Shown here piece by piece: positions 7,889 through 16,899 of a DNA stretch of 64,000 nt. The position numbers and the translations under genes are program-made. The notes beneath the pieces are model-generated. The model searched no databases, was not told the origin of the DNA, and saw only the letters and a list, made by a program, of their open reading frames with translations. This DNA comes from Actinomycetota bacterium (lineage in GTDB: Bacteria; Actinomycetota; Acidimicrobiia; IMCC26256; PALSA-555). Within the stretch, counting starts at the first letter, position 1. The number at the start of each line of letters is the position of its first letter. The stretch is taken from the NCBI GenBank assembly GCA_016870355.1, contig VGBR01000005.1, forward strand, positions 1 through 64,000. The letters run 5' to 3'.

Positions 7889-9079
7889 GTGGCAACGCTT
7901 GCCGACAACGACGTGGTCATCGTGGAGGCGGTGCGATCGCCGCTCGGACGACGAAATGGTGGCTTGTCGAGCGTGCACCCTGCCGATCTGCTCGGAGCAG
8001 TGCAGCGCGCCGCGGTCGAGCGCTCTGGCATCGATCCGAGTACGGTCGGTCAGGTCGTTGCTGGATGCGTAAGTCAGACCGGTGAGCAGACGTTCGACGT
8101 TGGTCGCACGGCGTGGCTCGGTGCCGGGCTGCCGCTCGGTGTGGCTGGCACCACCGTTGACGCGCAGTGTGGGTCGGCACAACAGGCAACGAACCTTGCC
8201 GCCGCGCTGATCGCGGGCGGCGTCGTCGACAGCGCGATGGGTTGCGGAGTCGAATCGATGAGCCGCGTCCCGCTCGGCGTCGCGGTGAAGAACGGTCCCG
8301 GGCGCCCGCTCTCCCCGACCTACTTCGAGCGCTACGAGTACGCGACGCAGTTCGAAGCCGCCGAGCGCATCGCCGACAAGTGGGGCATCACCCGCGCCGA
8401 CTGTGACCAGCTCGGTCTCGAATCCCAGACGCGAGCCCAGCGAGCGTGGGATGAAGGTCGCTTCGAACGAGAGGTCCTTCCGTACGACGCACCCGACGTC
8501 GACGACGAAGGCAAGCCCACCGGAACGACCCACGCGGTCACCTGCGATGAGGGCCTCCGCGAAACGTCACTCGAAGCCCTCGCGGCGTTGAAGCCCGTCG
8601 CGCGCGAGGACGGTGTGCACACGGCGGGTTCGTCGTCACAGATCACCGACGGTGCTGCGGCAGTGCTGATGACGTCGGCGGCGAAGGCAAAGGGGCTCGG
8701 GCTGCGTGCGCGTGCTCGCGTGGTCGACCAGTGCCTCGTCGGCGTCGACCCGGTGATGATGCTCACAGGTCCGATCGACGCGAGCCACCGACTGTTCGAA
8801 CGGACCGGCTTGTCGATCAACGACATGAACACAATCGAGATCAACGAGGCGTTCGCATCGATCGTTCTCGCATGGGAGCGAGAGCTTCACCCCGACATGG
8901 AACGGGTGAACCCCAACGGTGGCGCGATTGCCATCGGTCACCCGGTCGGCGCGACCGGTGCGCGCTTGATCACCACTGCGTTGCACGAGCTGGAGCGCAT
9001 CGACGGTACCCACGCACTGATCACGATGTGCTGCGGTGGCGGGCTCGGGAGCGGAACCATCATCGAACGCCTTTCCTGA
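7889..9079 (+). CDS. thiolase family acetyl-CoA acyltransferase
   Basis: A 396-aa thiolase starting at GTG. The acylated cysteine is in D-A-Q-C-G-S-A-Q-Q (Cys about 94), the His is in A-I-G-H-P-V-G-A-T-G-A, and the second catalytic Cys is in T-M-C-C-G-G-G-L-G-S-G. The reaction is CoA-dependent cleavage of 3-ketoacyl-CoA (or the reverse). The sequence style resembles actinobacterial FadA5/FadA6-type enzymes used for fatty acid or steroid side chains, but substrate length cannot be read. A ChbG-like gene starts 4 bp later. Confidence 0.88.
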   Translation: MATLADNDVVIVEAVRSPLGRRNGGLSSVHPADLLGAVQRAAVERSGIDPSTVGQVVAGCVSQTGEQTFDVGRTAWLGAGLPLGVAGTTVDAQCGSAQQATNLAAALIAGGVVDSAMGCGVESMSRVPLGVAVKNGPGRPLSPTYFERYEYATQFEAAERIADKWGITRADCDQLGLESQTRAQRAWDEGRFEREVLPYDAPDVDDEGKPTGTTHAVTCDEGLRETSLEALAALKPVAREDGVHTAGSSSQITDGAAAVLMTSAAKAKGLGLRARARVVDQCLVGVDPVMMLTGPIDASHRLFERTGLSINDMNTIEINEAFASIVLAWERELHPDMERVNPNGGAIAIGHPVGATGARLITTALHELERIDGTHALITMCCGGGLGSGTIIERLS

Positions 9080-9083
9080 GATC

Positions 9084-9908
9084 GTGACTGACCTCGCGGA
9101 GCGCTTGGGTCACAAGCCCGACGCGAAGCTGGTCATCGTCAACTGTGACGACCTCGGATCGTCACACGCCGCGAACGTCGCGACCTACGAAGCTCTCCGC
9201 ACGGGCGTAGCAACCAGCGCGACGGTGATGACGCCATGCCCGTGGGCCCGCGACGCGGCCGCGCAGTGTGACGGTGAGGACGTAGGAGTTCACCTCACGT
9301 TGAACGCTGAGTGGGAGACCTATCGGTGGGCGCCGATCACCCACGCGCCGAGCCTGCTCGACGGTGACGGCGGCTTCCCCCGAACCATCGATGACACGTG
9401 GGATCACGCCGACCTCGACGAAGTCCGTCGCGAGCTGCGGGCTCAGGTGGAGCGAGCGGTCCTCTGGGGCTTCGACGTAACCCACCTCGACAGCCACATG
9501 GGAATGTTGCAGCTGCGGGCCGACTTCTTCGACGTGTACCTCGAGCTCGCAGTCGATCTTCGCCTTCCGCTGCGGATGGCAGCGGCGAGCGCGCAACGTC
9601 TCGTCGGATTCCCATATCGAGAGCTCGCGGCGTCCGAGGGAATCGTGTTCCCTGATCACTTCGTGTTCTACGTCGGCGTCGGCGCCCGACCGCACATCGA
9701 GGAAGCGCTCGCCGACCTCCGACCGGGCGTGACCGAGGTCTACGTCCATCCGGCCGTCGACACCGACGAACTGCGCGCGTCGTTCCCGGACTGGGAGCAA
9801 CGAGTCGCCGACCACGACTTCCTGCGCACCGACCTCGCCGACCTGATCGACAAGGCCGGCGCCACTCCCATCGGCTACCGAGAGCTCCGCGACCTCCAGC
9901 GCGCCTAG
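9084..9908 (+). CDS. ChbG/HpnK (YdjC-like) carbohydrate deacetylase
   Basis: A 274-aa protein. GTG 9084 follows the thiolase stop by 4 bp. The metal site is recognisable as N-C-D-D-L-G-S-S-H near residue 20 (Asp and His ligands) and T-H-L-D-S-H-M-G-M near 135. The C-terminal V-Y-V-H-P-A-V-D-T-D supplies a further His. Members remove acetyl groups from N-acetylated sugars such as chitobiose or hopanoid-linked glucosamine. Its stop shares a CTAG with the convergent SCP2 gene. Confidence 0.82.
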   Translation: MTDLAERLGHKPDAKLVIVNCDDLGSSHAANVATYEALRTGVATSATVMTPCPWARDAAAQCDGEDVGVHLTLNAEWETYRWAPITHAPSLLDGDGGFPRTIDDTWDHADLDEVRRELRAQVERAVLWGFDVTHLDSHMGMLQLRADFFDVYLELAVDLRLPLRMAAASAQRLVGFPYRELAASEGIVFPDHFVFYVGVGARPHIEEALADLRPGVTEVYVHPAVDTDELRASFPDWEQRVADHDFLRTDLADLIDKAGATPIGYRELRDLQRA

Positions 9909-10291
9909 TACTCCGTGATCTTGCGGATCTCTTCTTGGAGAGCTTTGTACTCGGGGGACATCGTGAGCGGGAGCAGCTGCATGAGCTTGCCCATGTTGCC
10001 GCTCACCTTCATGCGCCCCTGCATGAAGGCCGCGTTCGGATCTAGCTCGCCGTTCTGCACGCTCACTGAGTCGTCGTAGCTGAGCGACATCGTGATCTCG
10101 GGCTCGGCGATGTCGCCGAGCTGCGACTTGAGCAGCTTTCCGTTCTCGAGCACCCAGTAATACTTCACGTCGCCGTCGGGACCTCCGGACACGACGTACT
10201 GGATCGTCGCGGACGCGCCGGCGCGCTCGGGTTGGTCCTTGGCGAGCTCGCGCGCTTCGTCGAGCCACTCCTGGGTCAAGTACTTGGTCAC
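9905..10291 (-). CDS. SCP2 sterol-carrier-like lipid-binding protein
   Basis: A 128-aa protein. The frame extends upstream, but GTG 10291 fits the SCP2 fold and has AAAGG about 12 nt upstream. The core Y-Y-W-V-L-E-N-G-K-L, P-E-I-T-M-S-L-S-Y-D-D and G-E-L-D-P-N-A-A-F-M-Q-G-R-M-K-V-S-G-N are diagnostic of SCP2, with the helix Q-G-R...G-N-M-G-K-L. Such proteins bind acyl-CoA or sterol-like lipids and often accompany beta-oxidation genes, as here (thiolase, acyl-CoA dehydrogenases nearby). It is 19 bp downstream of mca. Confidence 0.85.
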   Translation of the reverse strand: MTKYLTQEWLDEARELAKDQPERAGASATIQYVVSGGPDGDVKYYWVLENGKLLKSQLGDIAEPEITMSLSYDDSVSVQNGELDPNAAFMQGRMKVSGNMGKLMQLLPLTMSPEYKALQEEIRKITEY

Positions 10292-10310
10292 GTCGAGCCA
10301 ACACCTTTCG

Positions 10311-11231
10311 TCATCGTGTGCGCACGGCCTCACTGGCTCGAACGCCTGCAAACAAGTCGTCCTCAGGATCGCTGGAAGTCGCGTCGCCGACGAGGGACCG
10401 GGCGAGGATGTACTCGTCCCAGGGGAACACCTCGCGGATGACGTCGTCGGGCAGCCGCATCCAATGCCCTTCCGGATCGACCTGGGTGCGGTGCGCGAGC
10501 AACGCGGCGCGGCGGTGATGGAGCCACTCGCCGACGTCGACGAAGGTCGTGAACTGAGTGTCGTGCTCGGGCATCCCGCGCTCGAACCACTGCGCGTACG
10601 GGCTCTCCTCACCTCGCCGAATGTGAGTGTCGTGGAGCGCCTGGACTCGGCGACGTGAGAACCCGGTGTAGTAGATCTTCGACGGCTGCCACGGCGGACC
10701 CGCCGCGGGATGACAGTCGGGATCACCCGCCTCGGTGAAAGCCGGTACCGACACCTCGTGCACTCGGATGTGATCAGGGTGCGGGTAGAACTGCCGGTCC
10801 TCGGCGTAGGTCACGATCACCTGCGGTCGTTCGGCGCGGATGATCCGGACCAGCCGCTCGATCGCCTCTTCGAGCGGGGCGTTCGCGAAGTTGTCGGCCC
10901 GGGCGTTCACGTCGGTGTCGGGCATCCCTGAGTCGTGGTACCCGAGCATGTGCACGACGTCGTACCCAATTGCATCCGCGCTGGCCTGGAGCTCGTCGAG
11001 CCGCACCTGGGTGAGGTTCGCGCGCACCTCGGGCGTATCGACCGCGGGGTTGAGGATGTCACCGGCCTCACCGCCGGTGCAGCACACGAGCACGGTGCGC
11101 ACCCCCTCTTCGTGATAGCGCGCCATCGTCGCCGCACCCTTCGACGCTTCGTCGTCGGGGTGCGCATGCACGCTCAGCACGCAGAGGGGATTGCGATCGC
11201 GATCGACGGGGGGTTCGGTCGACAACGCCAT
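10311..11231 (-). CDS. mca: mycothiol S-conjugate amidase Mca
   Basis: A 306-aa PIG-L/LmbE-fold zinc hydrolase. The metal motif is S-V-H-A-H-P-D-D-E-A-S-K-G near residue 20, and the third ligand is in F-Y-P-H-P-D-H-I-R-V-H-E near 150. C-C-T-G-G-E-A-G-D-I-L-N-P and Y-Y-T-G-F-S-R-R-R are characteristic of the Mca/MshB group, and the length favours Mca. It cleaves mycothiol conjugates of toxins to a mercapturic acid plus GlcN-Ins. MshB (mycothiol biosynthesis) is the main alternative. Confidence 0.85.
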   Translation of the reverse strand: MALSTEPPVDRDRNPLCVLSVHAHPDDEASKGAATMARYHEEGVRTVLVCCTGGEAGDILNPAVDTPEVRANLTQVRLDELQASADAIGYDVVHMLGYHDSGMPDTDVNARADNFANAPLEEAIERLVRIIRAERPQVIVTYAEDRQFYPHPDHIRVHEVSVPAFTEAGDPDCHPAAGPPWQPSKIYYTGFSRRRVQALHDTHIRRGEESPYAQWFERGMPEHDTQFTTFVDVGEWLHHRRAALLAHRTQVDPEGHWMRLPDDVIREVFPWDEYILARSLVGDATSSDPEDDLFAGVRASEAVRTR

Positions 11232-11285
11232 GTCGATGCAGGGTACCGCGCAGGACGCGACTCATCGCTCCGTTACAGTCCGTGC

Positions 11286-12770
11286 GTGCCGCGACGCGCC
11301 GGGTTGGGTGTGTGCGTCGCGCTCCTTCTCCTGATCGGGACCATCCCCGCGGCGGGCGCCGGCACGGCCGTCACTCCTGAGCTCACGTGGCGCGGCTGTC
11401 GGGACGGCTTCGAGTGCGCCACCCTCGAGGTGCCGGTCGACTACTCGGTTCCCGACGGCGAACAGGTCACCATCGCCCTGATCCGTCGCGCCGCGACCGA
11501 CTCTGGGAACCGGATCGGGAGCCTGGTCGTCAACTATGGCGGGCCGGGCGATCCCGGCACCGAGACGTTTCGGTTGGCCTACTCGTCGCTGCCCGAGGTC
11601 GTGCGGGAGCGCTTCGATCTCGTGAGCTTCGATCCGCGCGGGACGGGCAGATCACGCCCGATCGACTGCATTGACGATCGCACCTTCGATGATGCGTGGA
11701 CCGAAGACGTCACGCCCGATGACGAATCGGAGCTTCGGTCGTTCTACGACGGCACGGCGTTCTCGATCGACCTGTTCGGGGCGTGCGTCGAGCGCCAGGG
11801 CGAGTGGCTGGCGCACGTAGGGACGCGCAACGTTGCCCGTGATCTCGACCGTCTGCGCGCCGCGCTCGGTGACGACAAGCTCACCTACCTCGGGTATTCG
11901 TACGGCACGGTCATCGGTGCCGTCTACGCACAGGAGTTTCACGACCGCGTACGCGCGCTCGTCCTCGATTCGGCAATCAACCTCTCGACGACCGCCGAGC
12001 AACGCCAGCGCGGTAACGCACGCGGGTTCGAGCGCACACTGAATCGCTTTCTCGACGAGTGCGCGGCGGATGCCGAGTGCGCGTACTCCTCGGATGGTCA
12101 CCCGCGCGAGGCACTTCTTCAGTTTCGAGACGAGCTCGAGGGAGGCGTGCGCATCGACGGCTCCGACGGCCGCAGCGTGGGCATCACCGAGCTGTACGTC
12201 GCCATGTTGGCCGCTCTCTACCAAGAAGAGACATGGCCGACGCTGGCCGAGGCCCTGCGGGCGGCCGATCACGAGTCCGACGGCGCGCTGTTGCAACGGC
12301 TCAGCGACCTCTATGCCGGACGGCGCGACGACGGGACGTACACCAACATCCAGGAAGCGATCAGCGTCATCAACTGCGCCGATCAGCCCCTCGAGCGAGT
12401 CAGCTTCGAGGAGTTCGCCGCGCGCTTCGACGACTTCGTCGACCGCTATCCGATCTTCGGTCGCGCCTTCGCTGGCTCTCCGCTTGGTTGTGATCCTCGC
12501 CTGCCGGTTCCCTCCGCCGAAGAACGCCTCGGCGATGTCCGGACGGCCGAGGCACCCGCCGTACTCGTGGTAGTCGTCACCGACGATCCGGTCACGCCAT
12601 CTGCCGGATCGATCGACCTCCGGAAGCGCTTGGATGGCTCACGCCTACTGACGCTTGATGCCGCCCGACACGCGGCGTACGGACTCGGCGTCGCGTGCAT
12701 CGACGACGCAGTGAACGACTATCTCGTGAACCTCGAGCTGCCGGCCCCGAAGACGGTCTGCGAGGGCTGA
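11286..12770 (+). CDS. secreted alpha/beta-hydrolase, tripeptidyl aminopeptidase (SlpD/TAP) family
   Basis: A 494-aa protein starting at GTG with a classical signal peptide (C-V-A-L-L-L-L-I-G-T-I, then A-A-G-A). The nucleophile elbow is G-Y-S-Y-G-T (Ser near residue 205) after the oxyanion segment N-Y-G-G-P-G-D-P-G. The C-terminal TAP-like domain has V-T-D-D-P-V-T-P and ends with the catalytic His in A-A-R-H-A-A-Y-G. It is predicted to remove N-terminal tripeptides, or hydrolyse esters or amides, outside the cell. The stop is 4 bp from that of the convergent cyclase gene. Confidence 0.85.
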   Translation: MPRRAGLGVCVALLLLIGTIPAAGAGTAVTPELTWRGCRDGFECATLEVPVDYSVPDGEQVTIALIRRAATDSGNRIGSLVVNYGGPGDPGTETFRLAYSSLPEVVRERFDLVSFDPRGTGRSRPIDCIDDRTFDDAWTEDVTPDDESELRSFYDGTAFSIDLFGACVERQGEWLAHVGTRNVARDLDRLRAALGDDKLTYLGYSYGTVIGAVYAQEFHDRVRALVLDSAINLSTTAEQRQRGNARGFERTLNRFLDECAADAECAYSSDGHPREALLQFRDELEGGVRIDGSDGRSVGITELYVAMLAALYQEETWPTLAEALRAADHESDGALLQRLSDLYAGRRDDGTYTNIQEAISVINCADQPLERVSFEEFAARFDDFVDRYPIFGRAFAGSPLGCDPRLPVPSAEERLGDVRTAEAPAVLVVVVTDDPVTPSAGSIDLRKRLDGSRLLTLDAARHAAYGLGVACIDDAVNDYLVNLELPAPKTVCEG

Positions 12771-12774
12771 CGCT

Positions 12775-13827
12775 TCAATCCCGCTCGAGTCGGAACACCT
12801 CGACGCGACCGATGTCCCGCAGCTTGCGCGACCCGTCACGGCGCGCGGCGATGCCCGCGGCAGGAGCGAGCGCCGACGCGAGCTCCGAAGAGACGAGCAC
12901 CTGGCCCGGTCGTGCGATGTCGGTGAGTCGACTCGCCTGGTTCACGACCGGTCCGAAGTAGTCGCCCTCGCGCGCGAGCAGCTGCCCGAAACTCACGCCT
13001 GATCGCACCGCGGGAAGGACGTCGTCGGCCTCCGATCGCTCGGCCAGCGTCAGGGCAATCGACGCGGCCGCGCCGGCCGTGTCGGAGACGAACATCACTT
13101 CGTCGCCGATGGTCTTGACCACCCGACCGCCTTGCTCAACGACTGCATCGTGGGCAACGTCGGTGAAGCGTGCAACGAGCGTCGCGAGCTCTTCACCTTC
13201 GAGATCCTTTGCGAGCGCGGTGAAGCCGACGAGATCGACGAACCCGACCGCGCCGGCGACCGTGCCCGGTGTGGATGGATCCACACCCGCGAGCCGTCGC
13301 CAGATCGCAGCACGGAGCTGGAGCCGGTGCGCATGATCGAAGAGCTGCGCGATCCCGTCGAAGTCGAGCCGCTCGGCGAGTGCAATCGAGAGCTGCTTCT
13401 CATCGAGACCTGCTTCGATCGCCAGCTCGAACGATCGGGCGAGCTCATCGGTCTCCGAGTCCGCCACCCGTGCCAGGGATGAGCTCAAGACACGCGCTTG
13501 CGCGAGCGCCCGATCGAGCGTCCAGTCGAACACCGAGCCGGTGCGGATGCGATCGACGAACGCACGCAACGCGTCGACATCGGCGTTGGTGAAGACGGGC
13601 AGGTCGTCGGCGAGATCGGGGAACCCGATGGCACGCCACAACAGCTTGGCGGTCGCCAGATCGGCACCGGCGCGCTGCGCGAGCTGCTCCAACGTGTACT
13701 GGCGCGTTCCCGGAAGGATCGCCCGGTCGAGCACGAGCAACGACAGGTATCCGTGCTCGACAGCGTTGTCGATCTCCGCGTGCGTGGCGCCGCGGCGGCG
13801 CAGGAACCGCAGGAGGGATCGCTTCAC
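12775..13827 (-). CDS. class III adenylate cyclase with N-terminal regulatory domain (Rv1264-like)
   Basis: A 350-aa protein. Residues 1-160 form an alpha-helical segment like the autoinhibitory domain of mycobacterial Rv1264. The catalytic domain follows. F-V-D-L-V-G-F-T carries the first metal Asp, V-V-K-T-I-G-D-E-V-M-F carries the purine-selecting Lys and second Asp, and V-V-N-Q-A-S-R-L-T carries the transition-state Asn and Arg. All catalytic residues are present, so ATP to cAMP is expected. The GTG start overlaps the acyl-CoA dehydrogenase stop in a GTGA, implying translational coupling. Confidence 0.88.
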   Translation of the reverse strand: MKRSLLRFLRRRGATHAEIDNAVEHGYLSLLVLDRAILPGTRQYTLEQLAQRAGADLATAKLLWRAIGFPDLADDLPVFTNADVDALRAFVDRIRTGSVFDWTLDRALAQARVLSSSLARVADSETDELARSFELAIEAGLDEKQLSIALAERLDFDGIAQLFDHAHRLQLRAAIWRRLAGVDPSTPGTVAGAVGFVDLVGFTALAKDLEGEELATLVARFTDVAHDAVVEQGGRVVKTIGDEVMFVSDTAGAAASIALTLAERSEADDVLPAVRSGVSFGQLLAREGDYFGPVVNQASRLTDIARPGQVLVSSELASALAPAAGIAARRDGSRKLRDIGRVEVFRLERD

Positions 13828-15116
13828 GCGGAGCGGGGCACGTCCTTCCAGGGCAGCTCGCGTGAGCTGTCGGGCTCCTTGGGAAGGCCGAGCACCCGCT
13901 CACCGAGGATGTTGCGCATCACGTTGGAGGTGCCGCCTTCGATCGTGTTCGCTTGCGCGCGCAGGAAGCCACGTGCGATGTCGCGTGATGCGTCGCTCTC
14001 AGCCGTCATCCAAGCCATCCCGCGCTCCTCGGTGCCCGCGAGCCTCAGCTCGCGACCCTCCCAGGCCATGCCCCGAGCACCTTCGAGGTCGATCGCCAGC
14101 TTCTGGAGCCGCTGGTTGTACTCGGCTTGCATCAGCTTGGTGATCGAGCCCTCGGGCCCAGCTTCGGCGCCCGACTTCCGCCGGTCGGCGGCGCGCTGGT
14201 TGTTGAGGCGGATCAGTCGATTCTCGATGTAGGCCTGCGCGAGCCGCTGGCGCATGCGCGGATCGGTGACGTCAGCGTGACGAGTCAGGAGCCGATCGAG
14301 CGCACTCCCGCCGACGGCTTCGCCACCGAGGGAACCCGCACCCGACAGCGCTACCCGCTCGTTCATCAGCGTGGTGACGGCGACGCGCCATCCCTCACCT
14401 TCGGGTCCGACGCGCATCGAGTCGGGGATGCGCACCTCCTCCATGAAGACCTCGTTGAACTCCGCATCACCCGTGATCTGCACAAGCGGACGTACGTCAA
14501 CGCCTGGGGCCTGCATGTCGAGCACGAAGTAGGACAGACCCTTGTGCTTGGGCACGTCCGGATTGGTGCGCGCCACCAACATCCCGTAGCGAGCGATGTG
14601 CGCGACCGTGGTCCACACCTTCTGGCCGGTGACGATCCACTCGTCGCCGTCGCGCACAGCACGGGTCGACAGACCGGCAACGTCAGAGCCGGCACCAGGC
14701 TCGGAGAACAGCTGACACCAGATCTCTTCGTTCGTCGCCAACCCGCGGAGGAACTTGTGCTTCTGCTCCTCGGTGCCCCACGTGATGATCGTGGGACCAC
14801 CCATGCCGATGCCGATGATGTTGAACGGGCGCGGCGCCTTGTAGTGGTTGAGCACGTCGTTCACGTGCTTCGCCTGACCCGGTGTCAACGACAACCCGGC
14901 GCCGTACTCCTGCGGCCAGGTGGGCGTGGCGTATCCCGCCTCACCCAGGCGCGTGCACCAGTCGTCATAGTCGATCGCGGCACGCATCTCGCCCCACCGC
15001 TCGCGATCGTCGGAGTCGATCGCTTCGATCCAGCCGGGCGGGAGCTGCTCGTGCAACCACGCCAACGTCTGATCCCGCAGCTGCTCTGCGGTCACCTCGG
15101 GAGCATCGACGGCCAC
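13824..15116 (-). CDS. acyl-CoA dehydrogenase
   Basis: A 430-aa protein. GTG 15116 begins the recognisable N-terminal helix, and the longer open frame upstream has no family similarity. The flavin/substrate signatures are C-Q-L-F-S-E-P-G-A-G-S-D and W-I-V-T-G-Q-K-V-W-T. The C-terminal block is N-T-I-E-G-G-T-S-N-V-M-R-N-I. It resembles mycobacterial FadE proteins of the kind that can pair as heteromers in sterol or branched acyl-CoA oxidation. The cyclase is read as its downstream partner through a 4-nt overlap, an unusual pairing of lipid oxidation and cAMP signalling. Confidence 0.87.
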   Translation of the reverse strand: MAVDAPEVTAEQLRDQTLAWLHEQLPPGWIEAIDSDDRERWGEMRAAIDYDDWCTRLGEAGYATPTWPQEYGAGLSLTPGQAKHVNDVLNHYKAPRPFNIIGIGMGGPTIITWGTEEQKHKFLRGLATNEEIWCQLFSEPGAGSDVAGLSTRAVRDGDEWIVTGQKVWTTVAHIARYGMLVARTNPDVPKHKGLSYFVLDMQAPGVDVRPLVQITGDAEFNEVFMEEVRIPDSMRVGPEGEGWRVAVTTLMNERVALSGAGSLGGEAVGGSALDRLLTRHADVTDPRMRQRLAQAYIENRLIRLNNQRAADRRKSGAEAGPEGSITKLMQAEYNQRLQKLAIDLEGARGMAWEGRELRLAGTEERGMAWMTAESDASRDIARGFLRAQANTIEGGTSNVMRNILGERVLGLPKEPDSSRELPWKDVPRSA

Positions 15117-15183
15117 CGCGGGATCGTACCTGCGACGGCGGTCGGGGCACCTGCTCCCAGGAGGCCTCCCGTAGGCTCGCGCG

Positions 15184-16197
15184 GTGATCCGCGCCTGGCG
15201 GTACCGCGAGGGCACCGACCAACCGGAGGCGATCGAAGGCACCGCGTTGCCGCAACCGTCTTCGGATGCGTTGCTCTGGATCGACTGTGTACACGCCAGC
15301 GACGACGAGCTCGAGCTGCTCGGCGCACACCTGAGGCTCAGCAAGTTCGTGATCGAAGACCTCCAGCAGGGCGAGCACCGCACGAAGCTCGACCGCTATG
15401 GCGACCACTTCCACATCGCGGTCCATGACTGCGAGCTCCGCGGCGATCTCGACGATCTTGAGGCCAACGTCGAGCTTGCGATGCGCGAGATCGACCTCGT
15501 GTTCGGCGATGGCTGGCTGCTCTCGGTCTGTCAGGAAAACGGCGAAGAGCAACAGCCGCACCCACCGATCGACGCGGTGCGACGCACCTTCGAACGCCAA
15601 CGCGGTGCGGACGGAACCACTGAGGAAGGCTTCCTCCTCTGGGCGCTTCTCGACATGGTGGTGGACCGGTACTTGCTCGTCAACGACGCGGTGGACGATC
15701 GTCTCGACGCCTTGCAAGAGGTGGTGCTGGACGACGATGTCGACCGGATCAGGCGCGGACGACCGCGCCAGCTCTTCGACACCAGCAAGTCGTTGCTGCG
15801 CTTCCGGCGCGCCGCGCTCCCCCTCCGAGAGGTCATCGGTCAGCTCCTGCGGCGTGACGTCCCCAACATCGGTCCGGTGGCGCTCGCGCACTTCCAGGAT
15901 CTCTATGACCACATCCTTCTAGTCGCGGACCTCGCCGAATCGCAGCGCGACGTCCTCACCGGCCTCCGCGACGCCGACCTCGCGGTCACTTCGAACCAGA
16001 TGAGCCTCGTACAGCAGAAGATCGCGTCGTGGGGCGCCCTCCTTTTGATCGCCACGCTCATCACGGGGTTCCTCGGCATGAACTTCCGGGACGCGCCCGA
16101 CGTGTCCTGGGAAGAAGGGTTCCTCTGGATCGGCGGCGTCGTGCTGGTGCTCGGCGGGCCGATGTACCTCTACTTCCGGCGCCGAAAATGGCTCTGA
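15184..16197 (+). CDS. corA: CorA-family Mg2+/divalent cation channel
   Basis: A 337-aa protein starting at GTG. A long alpha/beta cytoplasmic N-domain ends in the coiled stalk helix. Two C-terminal membrane helices follow, with the signature F-L-G-M-N-F at the end of TM1 (about residue 296). The tail is strongly basic (Y-F-R-R-R-K-W). GMN is the pore selectivity motif of CorA channels. Its last 10 nt overlap the VIT-like gene, so both are probably made from one mRNA. It opens a block of five ion-transport genes. Confidence 0.9.
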   Translation: MIRAWRYREGTDQPEAIEGTALPQPSSDALLWIDCVHASDDELELLGAHLRLSKFVIEDLQQGEHRTKLDRYGDHFHIAVHDCELRGDLDDLEANVELAMREIDLVFGDGWLLSVCQENGEEQQPHPPIDAVRRTFERQRGADGTTEEGFLLWALLDMVVDRYLLVNDAVDDRLDALQEVVLDDDVDRIRRGRPRQLFDTSKSLLRFRRAALPLREVIGQLLRRDVPNIGPVALAHFQDLYDHILLVADLAESQRDVLTGLRDADLAVTSNQMSLVQQKIASWGALLLIATLITGFLGMNFRDAPDVSWEEGFLWIGGVVLVLGGPMYLYFRRRKWL

Positions 16198-16892
16198 TCC
16201 GACGTCACCATCGCGAGCGACACCGCTTCCGGCGCATCGGCTGGCTCCGCGCTGCGGTGCTCGGCGCCAACGACGGGATCGTCTCCACCGCCAGCATCCT
16301 GATCGGAGTGACCGCAGCGTCCGCCGGTCGGACCGCGATCATCGTTGCCGGCCTCGCTGCGCTCGTGGGTGGCGCGCTCTCGATGGCGGCTGGCGAGTAC
16401 GTGTCGGTGAGCTCGCAGCGAGACACCGAACGGGCCGACATCGCGCGCGAGCGCGGCGAGCTGTCACGCAGTCCGGGACTCGAGCTCGACGAGCTGACCG
16501 ACATCTACGTCAAGCGAGGCCTTGACCGCGACCTCGCCCACGAAGTCGCGGTGCAGCTCACGGCGGTGGACCCACTCGGTGCACACCTGCGAGACGAGCT
16601 GGGCATGCACGAGTCGACGCGCGCGCGGCCGCTGCAGGCCGCGTTCGTCTCGGCCGCGAGCTTCGCGGCCGGTGCGGTCATCCCACTTGCCGTCGCGGCA
16701 GCGGCGCCAGCCGATGGTCGCCTCGCGGTGATCGCCGGGGCTGCACTCGTGCTGCTCGCCGTGACCGGCGCCGTCAGCGGTCGGCTCGGTGGCGCACCCG
16801 CGCCGCGGGCTGCCGCTCGAGTGCTGGCCGGCGGCGGCATCGCGATGGGCGCCGCTGCCCTCATCGGCGAGCTCGTCGGCACGCAGATCTAG
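16188..16892 (+). CDS. VIT1/CCC1-family iron/manganese transporter
   Basis: A 234-aa membrane protein starting at ATG 16188 inside the corA 3' end. The family hallmark is near the N-terminus: L-G-A-N-D-G-I-V-S-T-A-S-I-L-I-G-V. A-L-S-M-A-A-G-E-Y-V-S-V-S-S-Q-R-D-T follows at about residue 67. A soluble acidic helix pair (the metal-binding loop between TM2 and TM3) separates these from three more helices at 150-234. Members export or sequester Fe2+/Mn2+. Five membrane segments match the family. Confidence 0.88.
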   Translation: MALIRRHHRERHRFRRIGWLRAAVLGANDGIVSTASILIGVTAASAGRTAIIVAGLAALVGGALSMAAGEYVSVSSQRDTERADIARERGELSRSPGLELDELTDIYVKRGLDRDLAHEVAVQLTAVDPLGAHLRDELGMHESTRARPLQAAFVSAASFAAGAVIPLAVAAAAPADGRLAVIAGAALVLLAVTGAVSGRLGGAPAPRAAARVLAGGGIAMGAAALIGELVGTQI

Positions 16893-16899
16893 CGGTCGC

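Noticed and set aside
10935-11285. Long N-terminal extension of the secreted peptidase
   Set aside because: It overlaps mca on the other strand, and the signal peptide begins at GTG 11286, so the extension is only a chance open frame.
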